This document shows, in pieces, positions 26,264-33,143 of a DNA stretch of 64,000 bases. A program made the translations under genes and the position numbers. This DNA is from Arcobacteraceae bacterium. GTDB taxonomy: Bacteria > Campylobacterota > Campylobacteria > Campylobacterales > Arcobacteraceae. Below the pieces are notes generated by a model. It had not been told where the DNA came from and made no database searches. It saw only the letters and a program-made list of their open reading frames with translations. The stretch is from the NCBI GenBank assembly GCA_021107755.1, contig JAIOSF010000013.1, positions 1 to 64,000 of the forward strand. The letters run 5' to 3'. Each line of letters starts with the position of its first letter. Positions within the stretch are counted from its first letter, which is position 1.

Positions 26264-27355
26264 TTATTGTGAAACTTCTAAAATTGATCGAATTACTTTT
26301 CCTCTATGGATCCTTGATTTTTTTTCATTTACTGCTTCTTTCGCATATTCAAAATATTTTTTATGGTCAGAGTTCATCGCTTCTAGATTAATATCTGCAA
26401 AATACATTTTACTTTCAGTTTCAAAGTTATCTAAGTTATCTTTTAATTTTTGTTTATCAATTTTATCTAACTTAGTCTTCGATAATTCGATTATTAATGA
26501 AAATAAATTTGCTTTATTAAACCAATAAGACTTAGGGTCTAGATAAAGAGAACTAATAAAATTAATGATATCAGTTAATACTTTTAGAATTTTTTCATTT
26601 TCTTTAAAGTTACTATTATATTCTTCAATATATTCTGTAACTTTTGAGTTTCTACCAAAATATTCACTATAAATCATTGTTGCTATTATAGACATTACAA
26701 ATTGTAAAGCAATCATTCTTTTCATATCATTTTCAGAAAAAATATGATTATTATTAAAGAAGTCATTTATAACTTGTTTGTCACTAGCATTAATGACTAT
26801 ATCTGTTACATCATTATTTGGGCAGTAATCTGTTTCTAGTAATTGTTTTGCAAAAATAATGAATTCACCATCTCCATATTGAGCATTTATTTTTTCCACT
26901 GTATTTAAAGAATATTCTGTGTTATTAATTCTTTGAAATATTTCTTTTATATTATCAATGTTCATATCTTTTAAATCTTTTACAGTTACTAAATAATTTA
27001 AAAACTTTTTTTTATCTTCATCCTCTAAAGAATTAAAACTTTGTATTTTCAATTGATTAGTGAAATCACCTTCTTCTTTAATATAATTTACTATTGTTGA
27101 TAATCTTTGTTGACCATCTACTACTATTTCTTTGGCTGAAATAGTAGTTATATTAATCTCTGAACTTGCTATATACACCTCAGGAAAAGGGTAGTTTTTT
27201 AAAATTGTTTCAATAAAGTGAAATTTATGTTGTTTCTTCCATACTAATTTTCTTTGAAAATCTGGGTCTAAAACCAAAGCCCCTGATTCTATTTTATTGA
27301 ATAATTCAATAATTTTCATATTCGTAGATGGTATACTTTCTTTTAATTTATGCAT
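26264..27355 (-). CDS. stand-alone DUF262 (GmrSD-N/ParB-like) protein
   Basis: This 363-residue protein has the DUF262 N-terminal domain: LDPDFQRKLVWKKQHKFHFI (29-48) and the nucleotide-site signature VVDGQQRLSTI (78-88), then FQRINNTEYSLNTVEKINA. The remainder is helical and there is no C-terminal DUF1524 HNH nuclease, so it is not a full GmrSD type IV enzyme. DUF262 proteins belong to the ParB/Srx-like ATPase/nuclease fold and recur in defence islands. It lies 12 bases downstream of the nucleotidyltransferase-like gene in the same operon, suggesting a two-gene system. Confidence 0.85.
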   Translation of the reverse strand: MHKLKESIPSTNMKIIELFNKIESGALVLDPDFQRKLVWKKQHKFHFIETILKNYPFPEVYIASSEINITTISAKEIVVDGQQRLSTIVNYIKEEGDFTNQLKIQSFNSLEDEDKKKFLNYLVTVKDLKDMNIDNIKEIFQRINNTEYSLNTVEKINAQYGDGEFIIFAKQLLETDYCPNNDVTDIVINASDKQVINDFFNNNHIFSENDMKRMIALQFVMSIIATMIYSEYFGRNSKVTEYIEEYNSNFKENEKILKVLTDIINFISSLYLDPKSYWFNKANLFSLIIELSKTKLDKIDKQKLKDNLDNFETESKMYFADINLEAMNSDHKKYFEYAKEAVNEKKSRIHRGKVIRSILEVSQ

Positions 27356-27367
27356 TTTTTATCCTAT

Positions 27368-27991
27368 TTAAGTATTGTATTGTAAATTAACTTTTAAAGT
27401 TTTAATATTATTTATGTGGTAACTCTCAAAGTAATCCCATGATTTGTAAATACCAAAATTTATTTTTCTATCATATTTGTCTTTGTATTCTTTACGTAAG
27501 TTTTCTATAGTATCAGAAATATTATAATCTTTTGGGATTTTATCTGGACGTAACCAACCTTTAACTATAGATTTTGAATGTGGAGAATAACTTTTATTTT
27601 TAAAGCCTGATAAATCTTTATAAGAATTTGTGTGCTTATATAATGCTAGGAGTTGACTATCAAATAACTTACCTGATATAATTGCAATATCAATATCTGA
27701 TTTATCATTATCATTATCACTTTTATAGTCAAAATCAAATTCTTTAAATAAATATAATCCAGGACTTACTTCCTCTGGTTTGATACTAAATCCAAGTTTA
27801 CCTGAACCTACTATTGCTATATCTCTAATATGAATATTTAAACTTGTTGCTAAGTCTTTTTTAAATTGAAATTCCTCAGTAGTATTATAGTTTTCTTCAA
27901 AGTAATAACTATATCCTTCAATCAAAAATTGTTGGACAACAATATCTGCAGATTGATTTAAACAGGCATCCTTAAAAAGATTTAAGTCCAT
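27368..27991 (-). CDS. nucleotidyltransferase-fold protein, DUF262 partner
   Basis: This 207-residue protein shows the pol-beta nucleotidyltransferase signature: IAIVGSGKLGFS (58-69), the G-S-x-x-x-G loop, followed after about 30 residues by KSDIDIAIISGKLFD (97-111) with Asp99 and Asp101 as metal ligands. The C-terminal half is charged and helical and matches no effector I know. Candidate activities are tRNA or protein nucleotidylation as in MenA/AbiEii-like toxins, or cyclic-oligonucleotide synthesis, though it is much shorter than CD-NTases. It is the first gene of the minus-strand cargo. Confidence 0.7.
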   Translation of the reverse strand: MDLNLFKDACLNQSADIVVQQFLIEGYSYYFEENYNTTEEFQFKKDLATSLNIHIRDIAIVGSGKLGFSIKPEEVSPGLYLFKEFDFDYKSDNDNDKSDIDIAIISGKLFDSQLLALYKHTNSYKDLSGFKNKSYSPHSKSIVKGWLRPDKIPKDYNISDTIENLRKEYKDKYDRKINFGIYKSWDYFESYHINNIKTLKVNLQYNT

Positions 27992-28110
27992 TATTCTTCT
28001 TTATTAATTATTTTAAATAATATATTTTATTTAATTACAAAGTATTTTATATAAAACACCCTTAAATATGAAAAATAAATATAATCAAATGTGAGAAAAT
28101 TAAACAAAGT

Positions 28111-28158
28111 CGTACTGCGTTAATAAAACTAAATTAAAATGATATGTAACGCAGTACG
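28111..28158. promoter_or_regulatory. 12-bp perfect inverted repeat, operator or origin
   Basis: CGTACTGCGTTA (28111-28122) and TAACGCAGTACG (28147-28158) are exact reverse complements with 24 bases between. They are GC-richer than the surrounding AT-rich DNA and lie in the only divergent intergenic region of the element, between the cargo operon and the replication operon. A second palindrome, AATATTTAT-T-ATAAATATT, follows at 28172-28190. They may be binding sites for the neighbouring ribbon-helix-helix-like protein. Confidence 0.6.
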
Positions 28159-28222
28159 AAACATCTTTTTAAATATTTATTATAAATATTCGTATTATAT
28201 ATTTGATTTATATATTTAAATC

Positions 28223-28254
28223 TGATATAATTTTATAAATCATTAATAAAGGAG
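28223..28254 (+). promoter_or_regulatory. extended -10 promoter and ribosome site of the replication operon
   Basis: TGATATAAT (28223-28231) is an extended -10 element with a perfect TATAAT at 28226-28231. AAAGGAG (28248-28254) lies six bases before the ATG at 28261. Transcription would begin near 28238. Confidence 0.6.
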
Positions 28255-28260
28255 TATTAA

Positions 28261-28638
28261 ATGATAGAGAAAGCAATGAATTATGCTAAGAATCCAGTTG
28301 AAGAAAAAATAGGTTTTTCTTTTCAATTACCAGTTTCAATGAAAAAGGAATTTGAACAAGTTTGTAAATTAAATGATGTAACTATGACTAATATGTTATT
28401 GGGACTAATAAAAGCTACGAACGATGAAAACCCTACTTATAATAATTTAACAAAAGAACAATTAGAAATAGAAGAGATAACATTAGAACATAAACTTGAA
28501 AATACAAAAAATCATTTAGAGTCTATTGCAGACAATGAATTTGAAGATGAAGAATTATGTAATATAAAATCATCACTCTATACTAAAATTAGGTTTTTAA
28601 ATAATCAACTAGAAAAGGTTAGAAAAGAACTATATTAA
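28261..28638 (+). CDS. small ribbon-helix-helix-like regulator with coiled coil
   Basis: This 125-residue protein begins with a segment (about 16-50: KIGFSFQLPVSMKKEFEQVC, then LNDVTMTNMLLGLIKA) that fits a ribbon-helix-helix fold, a beta strand followed by two helices. Residues about 65-122 are a charged coiled coil. Such proteins act as copy-number or partition regulators on plasmids and phages. It is the first gene of the plus-strand module and sits beside two perfect palindromes, making autoregulation likely. The family assignment is by pattern only. Confidence 0.6.
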   Translation: MIEKAMNYAKNPVEEKIGFSFQLPVSMKKEFEQVCKLNDVTMTNMLLGLIKATNDENPTYNNLTKEQLEIEEITLEHKLENTKNHLESIADNEFEDEELCNIKSSLYTKIRFLNNQLEKVRKELY

Positions 28639-28654
28639 TAGTAAATCAAAAATT

Positions 28655-28677
28655 AGGAGCAAATAATGAAAAAATAA
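28655..28677 (+). other. ribosome-binding site with a three-codon frame (Met-Lys-Lys-stop)
   Basis: AGGAG (28655-28659) is correctly spaced, six bases before ATG AAA AAA TAA (28666-28677). The rest of the 111-base gap up to the next gene has no coding frame. It may be a minimal upstream frame that tunes translation of the following gene, or a relic of a lost gene. Confidence 0.35.
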
Positions 28678-28749
28678 ACTAAACACAAATAACAATCCAA
28701 AAAGTCGCTAATAGGCAAACAAACTAAAATATACAAAAAGGATAAACAA

Positions 28750-29019
28750 ATGAGTATATACATAAAAGGCAAATTATTAAAATGCTATCAAAAACCAATA
28801 GTAATGGATAGAGAAACTAATCAACCAAAAGCACCTGATTATGCAGTTCAATTACTATCAGAGATAAATGTTAAAAATTCAACTGATACTAAACATGAAT
28901 TAATGGATATTAAAATCAAACCAGAATCAGTAAATGATTATAAAAGTAAAGTAGGTAAAGATATAGAGATATGTTGCTCTACATTTAGTAAGAGTCCAAT
29001 TTATATAAGTGAAATATAA
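28750..29019 (+). CDS. small protein, possible ssDNA-binding protein
   Basis: This 89-residue protein is beta-rich (MSIYIKGKLLKC, YAVQLLSEINV, IEICCSTFSKSPIYISEI) without membrane segments. I do not recognise a family. The size, the predicted beta content and the position directly before an HUH Rep gene resemble ssDNA-binding proteins of filamentous phages, which coat the single strand during rolling-circle replication; this is inference from context. AAAGGAT lies before the ATG. Confidence 0.5.
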   Translation: MSIYIKGKLLKCYQKPIVMDRETNQPKAPDYAVQLLSEINVKNSTDTKHELMDIKIKPESVNDYKSKVGKDIEICCSTFSKSPIYISEI

Positions 29020-29027
29020 ATAAAAAA

Positions 29028-29068
29028 GTCTTTGTGAAAGTAAACGCCAATCTGCTTTCACGAAAGAC
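29028..29068 (+). promoter_or_regulatory. long hairpin upstream of rep, candidate double-strand origin or attenuator
   Basis: GTCTTTGTGAAAG (29028-29040) pairs with CTTTCACGAAAGAC (29055-29068) with one bulged base, a 13-bp stem around a 14-base loop. It ends 30 bases before the rep ATG. Stem-loops next to rep are the usual nick sites of HUH initiators. No run of T follows, so it is not a terminator. Confidence 0.5.
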
Positions 29069-29097
29069 CGTAAATAACCCGTTCAAAGGAAATTCAA

Positions 29098-30147
29098 ATG
29101 AATTATACTAAAAATAGTATTAACACTAATAATATAGTACCTAAAAGATACGAGGACGAAAGAAACAAAAGTGACGCGGGAGCGCACTTTTTTTCTTTAC
29201 CCGCAGTATCCTTGACTACTTATAAAAAAGTTGTGGACAAACACCCCATAAAATATTATGGATTAAATCAATATGACTACAACGAAGTACAAATAAAACT
29301 AGAGAAACAAAAACACTTTTTAAACTCTAGTTATATCTATGATAAAATATCAAATAATAAAATACCACTCTCAACAATAACTTTTAGTGCAAATATAAAT
29401 CCAAATAGATACTATGCAGAGATTCAAAATAGAATCAATACTTTAATCAATGAAGCAAAACACAAAAACTTACAACCATTATTTTTAACACTGACTTTGC
29501 CTAGTGTCTATCATAAGATGAAAACTAATAGAAAAACAAATACACTTATACCAAACCCAAACTACAATAATACAACTCCAAAAGAAGCAGTTAAAGAACT
29601 AACTAAACTATTTGCTAAATTAAGACACGATAGAAGCCTTAAAGAACTATCTCGTGATAATCGTATCTACTATAGAGTAAATGAGCCTCACAAGGACGGA
29701 ACACCACATACACACATATTATTATATGTTCCAAAAGAATCAATAGAAAAGATTACAAAAGCTTTTAAAAGACTCTATAATCAAAGAGCCAATAAAATAG
29801 AAACTCAAATACAAAATGCAACTGCATATATTATGAAATATATCAATAAAACACTTCCAAACTCAAAACAAGATAATTTATCAAAACAAGAAAAATATCT
29901 TAACGCTTGGTATAGTAAAAATAGAATAATACGATTTAATTCAAGTAGAACATTAGCACCACTAAAACTCTATAGACTTTTATATACTAGATTTACATTA
30001 CAAGAACTAACAAGAGTAACAAATAATAAAGAGCTTCAAATATTTGTCTTACAAAGTGATAGAAGTAAGATAATGGAAGTATTTGATGGGGATGAGATGA
30101 TATATTGTAAAAGTGATAACTTTGATATTAAAAAGGCTGTAGCATGA
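29098..30147 (+). CDS. HUH-endonuclease rolling-circle replication initiator
   Basis: This 349-residue protein carries the three Rep motifs in order: motif I PLFLTLTLPS (127-136), motif II GTPHTHILLYVP with His204 and His206, and motif III ATAYIMKYINK with Tyr244 and Tyr248. Two tyrosines place it with the phage GPA/RstA-type initiators, which nick and religate DNA during rolling-circle replication. The first 95 residues are polar and poorly structured. AAAGGA precedes the ATG, and the 3' end overlaps the next gene by 4 bp. This marks the element as able to replicate after excision. Confidence 0.85.
   Translation: MNYTKNSINTNNIVPKRYEDERNKSDAGAHFFSLPAVSLTTYKKVVDKHPIKYYGLNQYDYNEVQIKLEKQKHFLNSSYIYDKISNNKIPLSTITFSANINPNRYYAEIQNRINTLINEAKHKNLQPLFLTLTLPSVYHKMKTNRKTNTLIPNPNYNNTTPKEAVKELTKLFAKLRHDRSLKELSRDNRIYYRVNEPHKDGTPHTHILLYVPKESIEKITKAFKRLYNQRANKIETQIQNATAYIMKYINKTLPNSKQDNLSKQEKYLNAWYSKNRIIRFNSSRTLAPLKLYRLLYTRFTLQELTRVTNNKELQIFVLQSDRSKIMEVFDGDEMIYCKSDNFDIKKAVA
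29168..29194 (+). terminator. terminator-like hairpin inside the 5' part of rep
   Basis: AAAGTG-A-CGC (29168-29177) pairs with GCGCACTTT (29182-29190) around GGGA with one bulge, and seven T in a row (29188-29194) end the structure. The stem is the most GC-rich stretch of the element and lies at codons 24-33 of rep. It could attenuate transcription of rep and the genes after it. Confidence 0.45.
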
Positions 30148-30464
30148 CAAATCCATTTGAACAACTAGAACAAAACTTAGTAGATATAGCTAATAAATTA
30201 CAATCACTAGAATCAAAAATACAACATGAAAAAAGATGGCTAAGTACTGCAGAACTATCGAATTATATCCCATACTCTAAAGAAACAATAAATAAAAAAG
30301 TACAAAGTGGAGAGTTTGAACATGGTGTTCACTTCTACCAACAAGCGAAAATGAGAATGTTTGATAAAATAAAAATAGATGAGTGGATTATGAGTAATAG
30401 GCTTTCAAGTCATAATGAACTAAAAAAACAAGAGATACTATCAAAGATACAAGCAGATTTTTAA
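30144..30464 (+). CDS. excisionase-like HTH protein
   Basis: This 106-residue protein has an N-terminal amphipathic helix (5-30) and a winged-helix/MerR-type HTH (about 32-52: WLSTAELSNYIPYSKETINK) followed by FDKIKIDEWI, the wing and helix typical of Xis/AlpA-like DNA-binding proteins. It overlaps rep by 4 bp and is 69 bases from the integrase. Directional control of excision, or control of integrase expression, is the likely role. The exact subfamily is not determined. Confidence 0.75.
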   Translation: MTNPFEQLEQNLVDIANKLQSLESKIQHEKRWLSTAELSNYIPYSKETINKKVQSGEFEHGVHFYQQAKMRMFDKIKIDEWIMSNRLSSHNELKKQEILSKIQADF

Positions 30465-30533
30465 CCCTAAATACAATATAATTATATCTGTTAGTATTTA
30501 TGGTTAAATCTAGTGGTTATCAAAAGGATAACA

Positions 30534-31691
30534 ATGAAATTTAACTTAACAAAAAAGACAAGAAAAGATAAAAACGGAAAAATACTTAAAACTGAACTTT
30601 GGTACTCCTATACTCATAAGGGTGTAAGAGTAAGAAAGCCTTTAGGTCTAGAAGATACAAAGGCAAATAGAAAGTTTGTAGAAAATGAGATATTTCCTGA
30701 TTTACTAGTTCAATTTAGAACTGGCAAGTTATTTAACAACACAGATGAAAAAAAGAAGATACCTACAGTAAATGAGTTTATTGTAATCTCTTTAGATTTG
30801 CATAAACATAAAAGAAAATCTGATACTCAAAATGACCTTATAACTATTCATAAGCTTCATATCAAAGAGTTCTTAGGCTCTAAACGATTAAATGAGATAA
30901 AACCCTCTCACATTGAAAGATGGCAAAACTATTTATTAGATAAGGGATTAAGCCCTGCAAGAGTTAAAAAGTCTAGGTCAGTATTATTTACTATGTTTAA
31001 TGATGCAATTAAAGATGAGATTATAGATAAAAATCCTCTATTAGTTGTAAAAACCCCAAAGATTCCAAAGACTGAAATTAATCCATTTACCTTAACAGAG
31101 ATAAATAAGATTTTAGAAGTATCAAATGGACAATATCAAAACTTCTATGCAACTGCATTTTTTACAGGTGCTAGAAGTGGAGAGCTTATAGGTTTAAGAT
31201 GGGAAGATATAGACTTTAGTAATATGGAGATACATATACAAAGGTCTATTAAAGAGGGAATTATATCTACTCCTAAAACTGAAAATAGTATTAGAGTTAT
31301 AGATATGCTTGATAGCTTACTTCCATATTTGGAAAAACAATATACTTTAACCGGTAAATACAATAGTTATGTATTTTTAAATCAACACAAAGAGCATTAC
31401 TATGACATAAAAAGGATTAGGGAAACTCAATGGAAAAGAGATTTAATAAAAGCAGATTTAGATTATAGACCGATATATCATACAAGACACTCGTTTGCTT
31501 CTTTGATGTTAGCAAATAATGAAGATATTCTTTGGGTTAGTAATATGTTAGGACATACAGATAGTACTATGACATTATCAAAATATTCAAGATATATAAA
31601 ACGAGATAAGAAAAAAAGAGGTGTATTTTTAAATGATTCTGTGTTCCAAAGTGACACCAAATTGGCACCGAATATAATTAAAGTTGCTTGA
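30534..31691 (+). CDS. int: tyrosine recombinase (element integrase)
   Basis: AAGGA (30524-30528) lies five bases before ATG 30534, which gives 385 residues; the longer frame from 30513 lacks a ribosome site. The N-terminal arm-binding domain (to about 75) and SAM-like core-binding domain (about 78-165) precede the catalytic domain. That domain has Arg214 (FFTGARSGELIGLRW), Lys248, YHTRHSFASLML with Arg318, His341 (MLGHTD) and nucleophile Tyr351 (LSKYSRYI). The usual His of HxxR is Tyr, a variant I remember from other phage-type integrases. It ends 31 bases from the tRNA core, as expected for site-specific insertion. Confidence 0.95.
   Translation: MKFNLTKKTRKDKNGKILKTELWYSYTHKGVRVRKPLGLEDTKANRKFVENEIFPDLLVQFRTGKLFNNTDEKKKIPTVNEFIVISLDLHKHKRKSDTQNDLITIHKLHIKEFLGSKRLNEIKPSHIERWQNYLLDKGLSPARVKKSRSVLFTMFNDAIKDEIIDKNPLLVVKTPKIPKTEINPFTLTEINKILEVSNGQYQNFYATAFFTGARSGELIGLRWEDIDFSNMEIHIQRSIKEGIISTPKTENSIRVIDMLDSLLPYLEKQYTLTGKYNSYVFLNQHKEHYYDIKRIRETQWKRDLIKADLDYRPIYHTRHSFASLMLANNEDILWVSNMLGHTDSTMTLSKYSRYIKRDKKKRGVFLNDSVFQSDTKLAPNIIKVA
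31652..31669. repeat. right arm-type repeat of the element
   Basis: TGACACCAAATTGGCACC matches the left repeat at 22724-22741 in 17 of 18 bases. It overlaps the last codons of the integrase gene, 53 bases from the core. Confidence 0.6.
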
Positions 31692-31722
31692 AAAGGCTTA
31701 TTTAAAGGGGTTTTTAGGATTG

Positions 31723-31739
31723 TGGCTCCGGCACCTGGG
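31723..31739. repeat. right attachment core (attR)
   Basis: TGGCTCCGGCACCTGGG is the 3' end of tRNA-Asn on the plus strand and is identical to 22611-22627. The next base differs between the two copies (A at 31740, G at 22628), which defines the repeat limit. Confidence 0.88.
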
Positions 31740-31797
31740 ATCGAACCAGGGACCAAATGATTAACAGTCATCTACTCTACCGCTGAGCTATGCCGGA
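31723..31797 (-). tRNA. tRNA-Asn (anticodon GTT)
   Basis: This is a 75-base cloverleaf on the minus strand. The acceptor stem TCCGGCA pairs with TGCCGGA, with discriminator G and encoded CCA; the T arm is CCTGG-TTCGATC-CCAGG, and the anticodon loop is CTGTTAA with GTT at 31763-31765. The element is inserted at its 3' end and supplies the last 17 bases without changing the mature tRNA. A TATAAT on the minus strand (31814-31819) lies 16 bases upstream of the gene. Confidence 0.97.
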
Positions 31798-31813
31798 ATG
31801 TTTTTGGAGGGGA

Positions 31814-31819
31814 ATTATA
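31814..31819 (-). promoter_or_regulatory. -10 box of tRNA-Asn
   Basis: The minus strand reads TATAAT. Transcription would start near 31807, about ten bases before the mature tRNA 5' end at 31797. The -35 region is not convincing. Confidence 0.5.
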
Positions 31820-31854
31820 GTCAATTAACTATTAACAACACCTTAAAAACTTCT

Positions 31855-32076
31855 CTATTGTGAGAATTTTTCGTAGAGTTCTTCAACATATTCTTTTGTG
31901 AAAGACTTTGCATTTGATTTGCTGTGTAAAAGTTGTTGTTTTATATCCTCTAGCTCCTCTAGTTCAAAGTATTCTAGATAGTTTGGGTTGATATCTATGG
32001 AACTACCATCTACACTTATAAGCTGTTTTATCTCATCTATGAGTTCTAATTTATTTGTATCATTCATATTATGCAA
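31855..32076 (-). CDS. small hypothetical protein
   Basis: This 73-residue acidic helical protein (IDEIKQLISVDG, LEYFELEELEDIKQQLLHS) has no motif I recognise. Start is ATG at 32074-32076, or an ATG three codons later. Its 5' end overlaps the BFD-like ferredoxin gene by 8 bp, so they are translationally coupled and probably functionally related. The tail ends EYVEELYEKFSQ. It is the last gene before tRNA-Asn. Confidence 0.7.
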   Translation of the reverse strand: MHNMNDTNKLELIDEIKQLISVDGSSIDINPNYLEYFELEELEDIKQQLLHSKSNAKSFTKEYVEELYEKFSQ

Positions 32077-32290
32077 ACTTATTTAATATCTGTTCTAAGT
32101 AGAGTTTCATCTTTGGTTGACCAAAGTCATCTGCTTCACATTTACAACACCCACAAGCAGTCCCTGCATCTGTAAGTTCACCTATTTGTTCAATAGTTGT
32201 TGCACCTTGTTCTTTAATTGCGTGGATAATCTCACCTAAGGTTACTTTTCTACAACTACACACTTCATAACTATAATGAAAGTCAGCCAT
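32069..32290 (-). CDS. BFD-like [2Fe-2S]-binding protein
   Basis: This 73-residue protein is one Fer2_BFD domain. Cysteines are at 11 and 13 (VCSCRKVT), then at 46 and 49 (GTACGCCKC), after about 33 residues; this is the CxC-x(n)-CxxC ligand pattern. BFD domains occur in bacterioferritin-associated ferredoxin, nitrite reductases and NifU. Extra cysteines Cys48 and Cys51 lie beside the canonical pair. It is three bases downstream of the DjlA-like gene and overlaps the small gene after it. It probably transfers electrons or binds a cluster for iron release. Confidence 0.85.
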   Translation of the reverse strand: MADFHYSYEVCSCRKVTLGEIIHAIKEQGATTIEQIGELTDAGTACGCCKCEADDFGQPKMKLYLEQILNKFA

Positions 32291-32293
32291 ACT

Positions 32294-33049
32294 TTAAGCT
32301 CTCTCTTTTTTGATAAGTTCGTATGATTCATTTATCTCTTGGAGTTTTTTTGTTGCTTCATCGATAATAGATTGGCTAGCACCCTGCCCTGTGATGATAT
32401 CTGGATGATTTTCTTTTACTAGTTGTCTGTATTTTTTCTTGATTGTACTCATCTCATCACTAGCACTAGCACCTAATATCTCATAAGCTTTTTCAAGTGA
32501 AAGCTGTTTTGAGTTTTGTTTTTGCGCATAATATTGTTCAAATTGCGATATCATAGATTCGAAATCAGATTTTTTTATCTCCATAGCATTGGCTATATCT
32601 TCTGTTATCATAAACTCTGTTTTTGAAAAATCATTATCTATAAATGCTAAATTTAAAAGGTATTCTAATACTTTTAATCTTTTGTTGTATTCTCTTTTTG
32701 AGAGTTTTAGATATTTTTGTGCTATCTCTATAGTATTATCAAAACTATCCATCTCTTTTTTATAGATTACTTTTAGTTGTTCTCGAATTTCACCACTATT
32801 TTCAAAATGATTTGATATATCTGTAAATGTATGGCTTAATATCTCAGCTTCAAGTTCACTCACTTTTCCATCAGCTTTTGCAACTTTTGCCATCATAGCA
32901 ACTAATAGCCCAGCTTCATGCTCTTCTAAATTCCCTTTTAAAGTTTGTTTTCCATCTACTTTTATATGTTGAAAGTCACTACTTTTATAGCCTCTATTTA
33001 ACATATAAAAAAGAAATCCCACGAGTGCTAGTACTAATAATTTTATCAT
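32294..33049 (-). CDS. DjlA-like membrane-anchored J-domain protein
   Basis: This 251-residue protein has one N-terminal helix (MIKLLVLALVGFLFYML), a TerB-like domain (about 40-170, with the Asp-rich VAKADGKVSELEAEIL and AFIDNDFSKTE), and a C-terminal J domain (about 184-251). The J domain holds the HPD tripeptide (KENHPDI), required for stimulating DnaK ATPase. It acts as a co-chaperone at the inner-membrane face. It is divergent from tatB, with 94 bases between the genes, so the regions may share promoter sequence. Confidence 0.9.
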   Translation of the reverse strand: MIKLLVLALVGFLFYMLNRGYKSSDFQHIKVDGKQTLKGNLEEHEAGLLVAMMAKVAKADGKVSELEAEILSHTFTDISNHFENSGEIREQLKVIYKKEMDSFDNTIEIAQKYLKLSKREYNKRLKVLEYLLNLAFIDNDFSKTEFMITEDIANAMEIKKSDFESMISQFEQYYAQKQNSKQLSLEKAYEILGASASDEMSTIKKKYRQLVKENHPDIITGQGASQSIIDEATKKLQEINESYELIKKERA

Positions 33050-33143
33050 TCTTAATCTCCAAATATTTATTGTTTCAAATTATGTGGAATTTTATCAAAA
33101 ATTAGGTAAAATCCCAAACTAATAATTAATAAAAGGTATTTAT

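Larger units (their letters stand above)
22611..31739. mobile_element. tRNA-Asn integrative element with rolling-circle Rep and defence cargo
   Basis: The element is delimited by 17-bp direct repeats and is 9,112 bp long counted repeat to repeat. The right half on the plus strand encodes a ribbon-helix-helix-like protein, a small unknown protein, an HUH Rep, an excisionase-like HTH and an integrase adjacent to the tRNA. The left half on the minus strand encodes an HNH nuclease, two cytosine methyltransferases, DUF262 and a nucleotidyltransferase-like protein. I see no structural phage, Zot, relaxase or type IV secretion gene. An 18-bp repeat sits near each end. I classify it as a satellite-like integrative element; dependence on a helper is inference. 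Confidence 0.85.

Noticed and set aside
26264-27355. GmrSD type IV restriction enzyme
   Set aside because: Only the DUF262 half is present; no DUF1524 nuclease domain or gene is next to it.
27368-27991. CBASS cyclic-nucleotide synthase
   Set aside because: It has G-S and D-x-D motifs but is about 100 residues shorter than CD-NTases, and no CBASS effector is beside it.
31478-31771. 97-codon minus-strand frame across the tRNA and integrase end
   Set aside because: It runs over the tRNA-Asn gene and antisense to integrase codons, so it is a chance frame.
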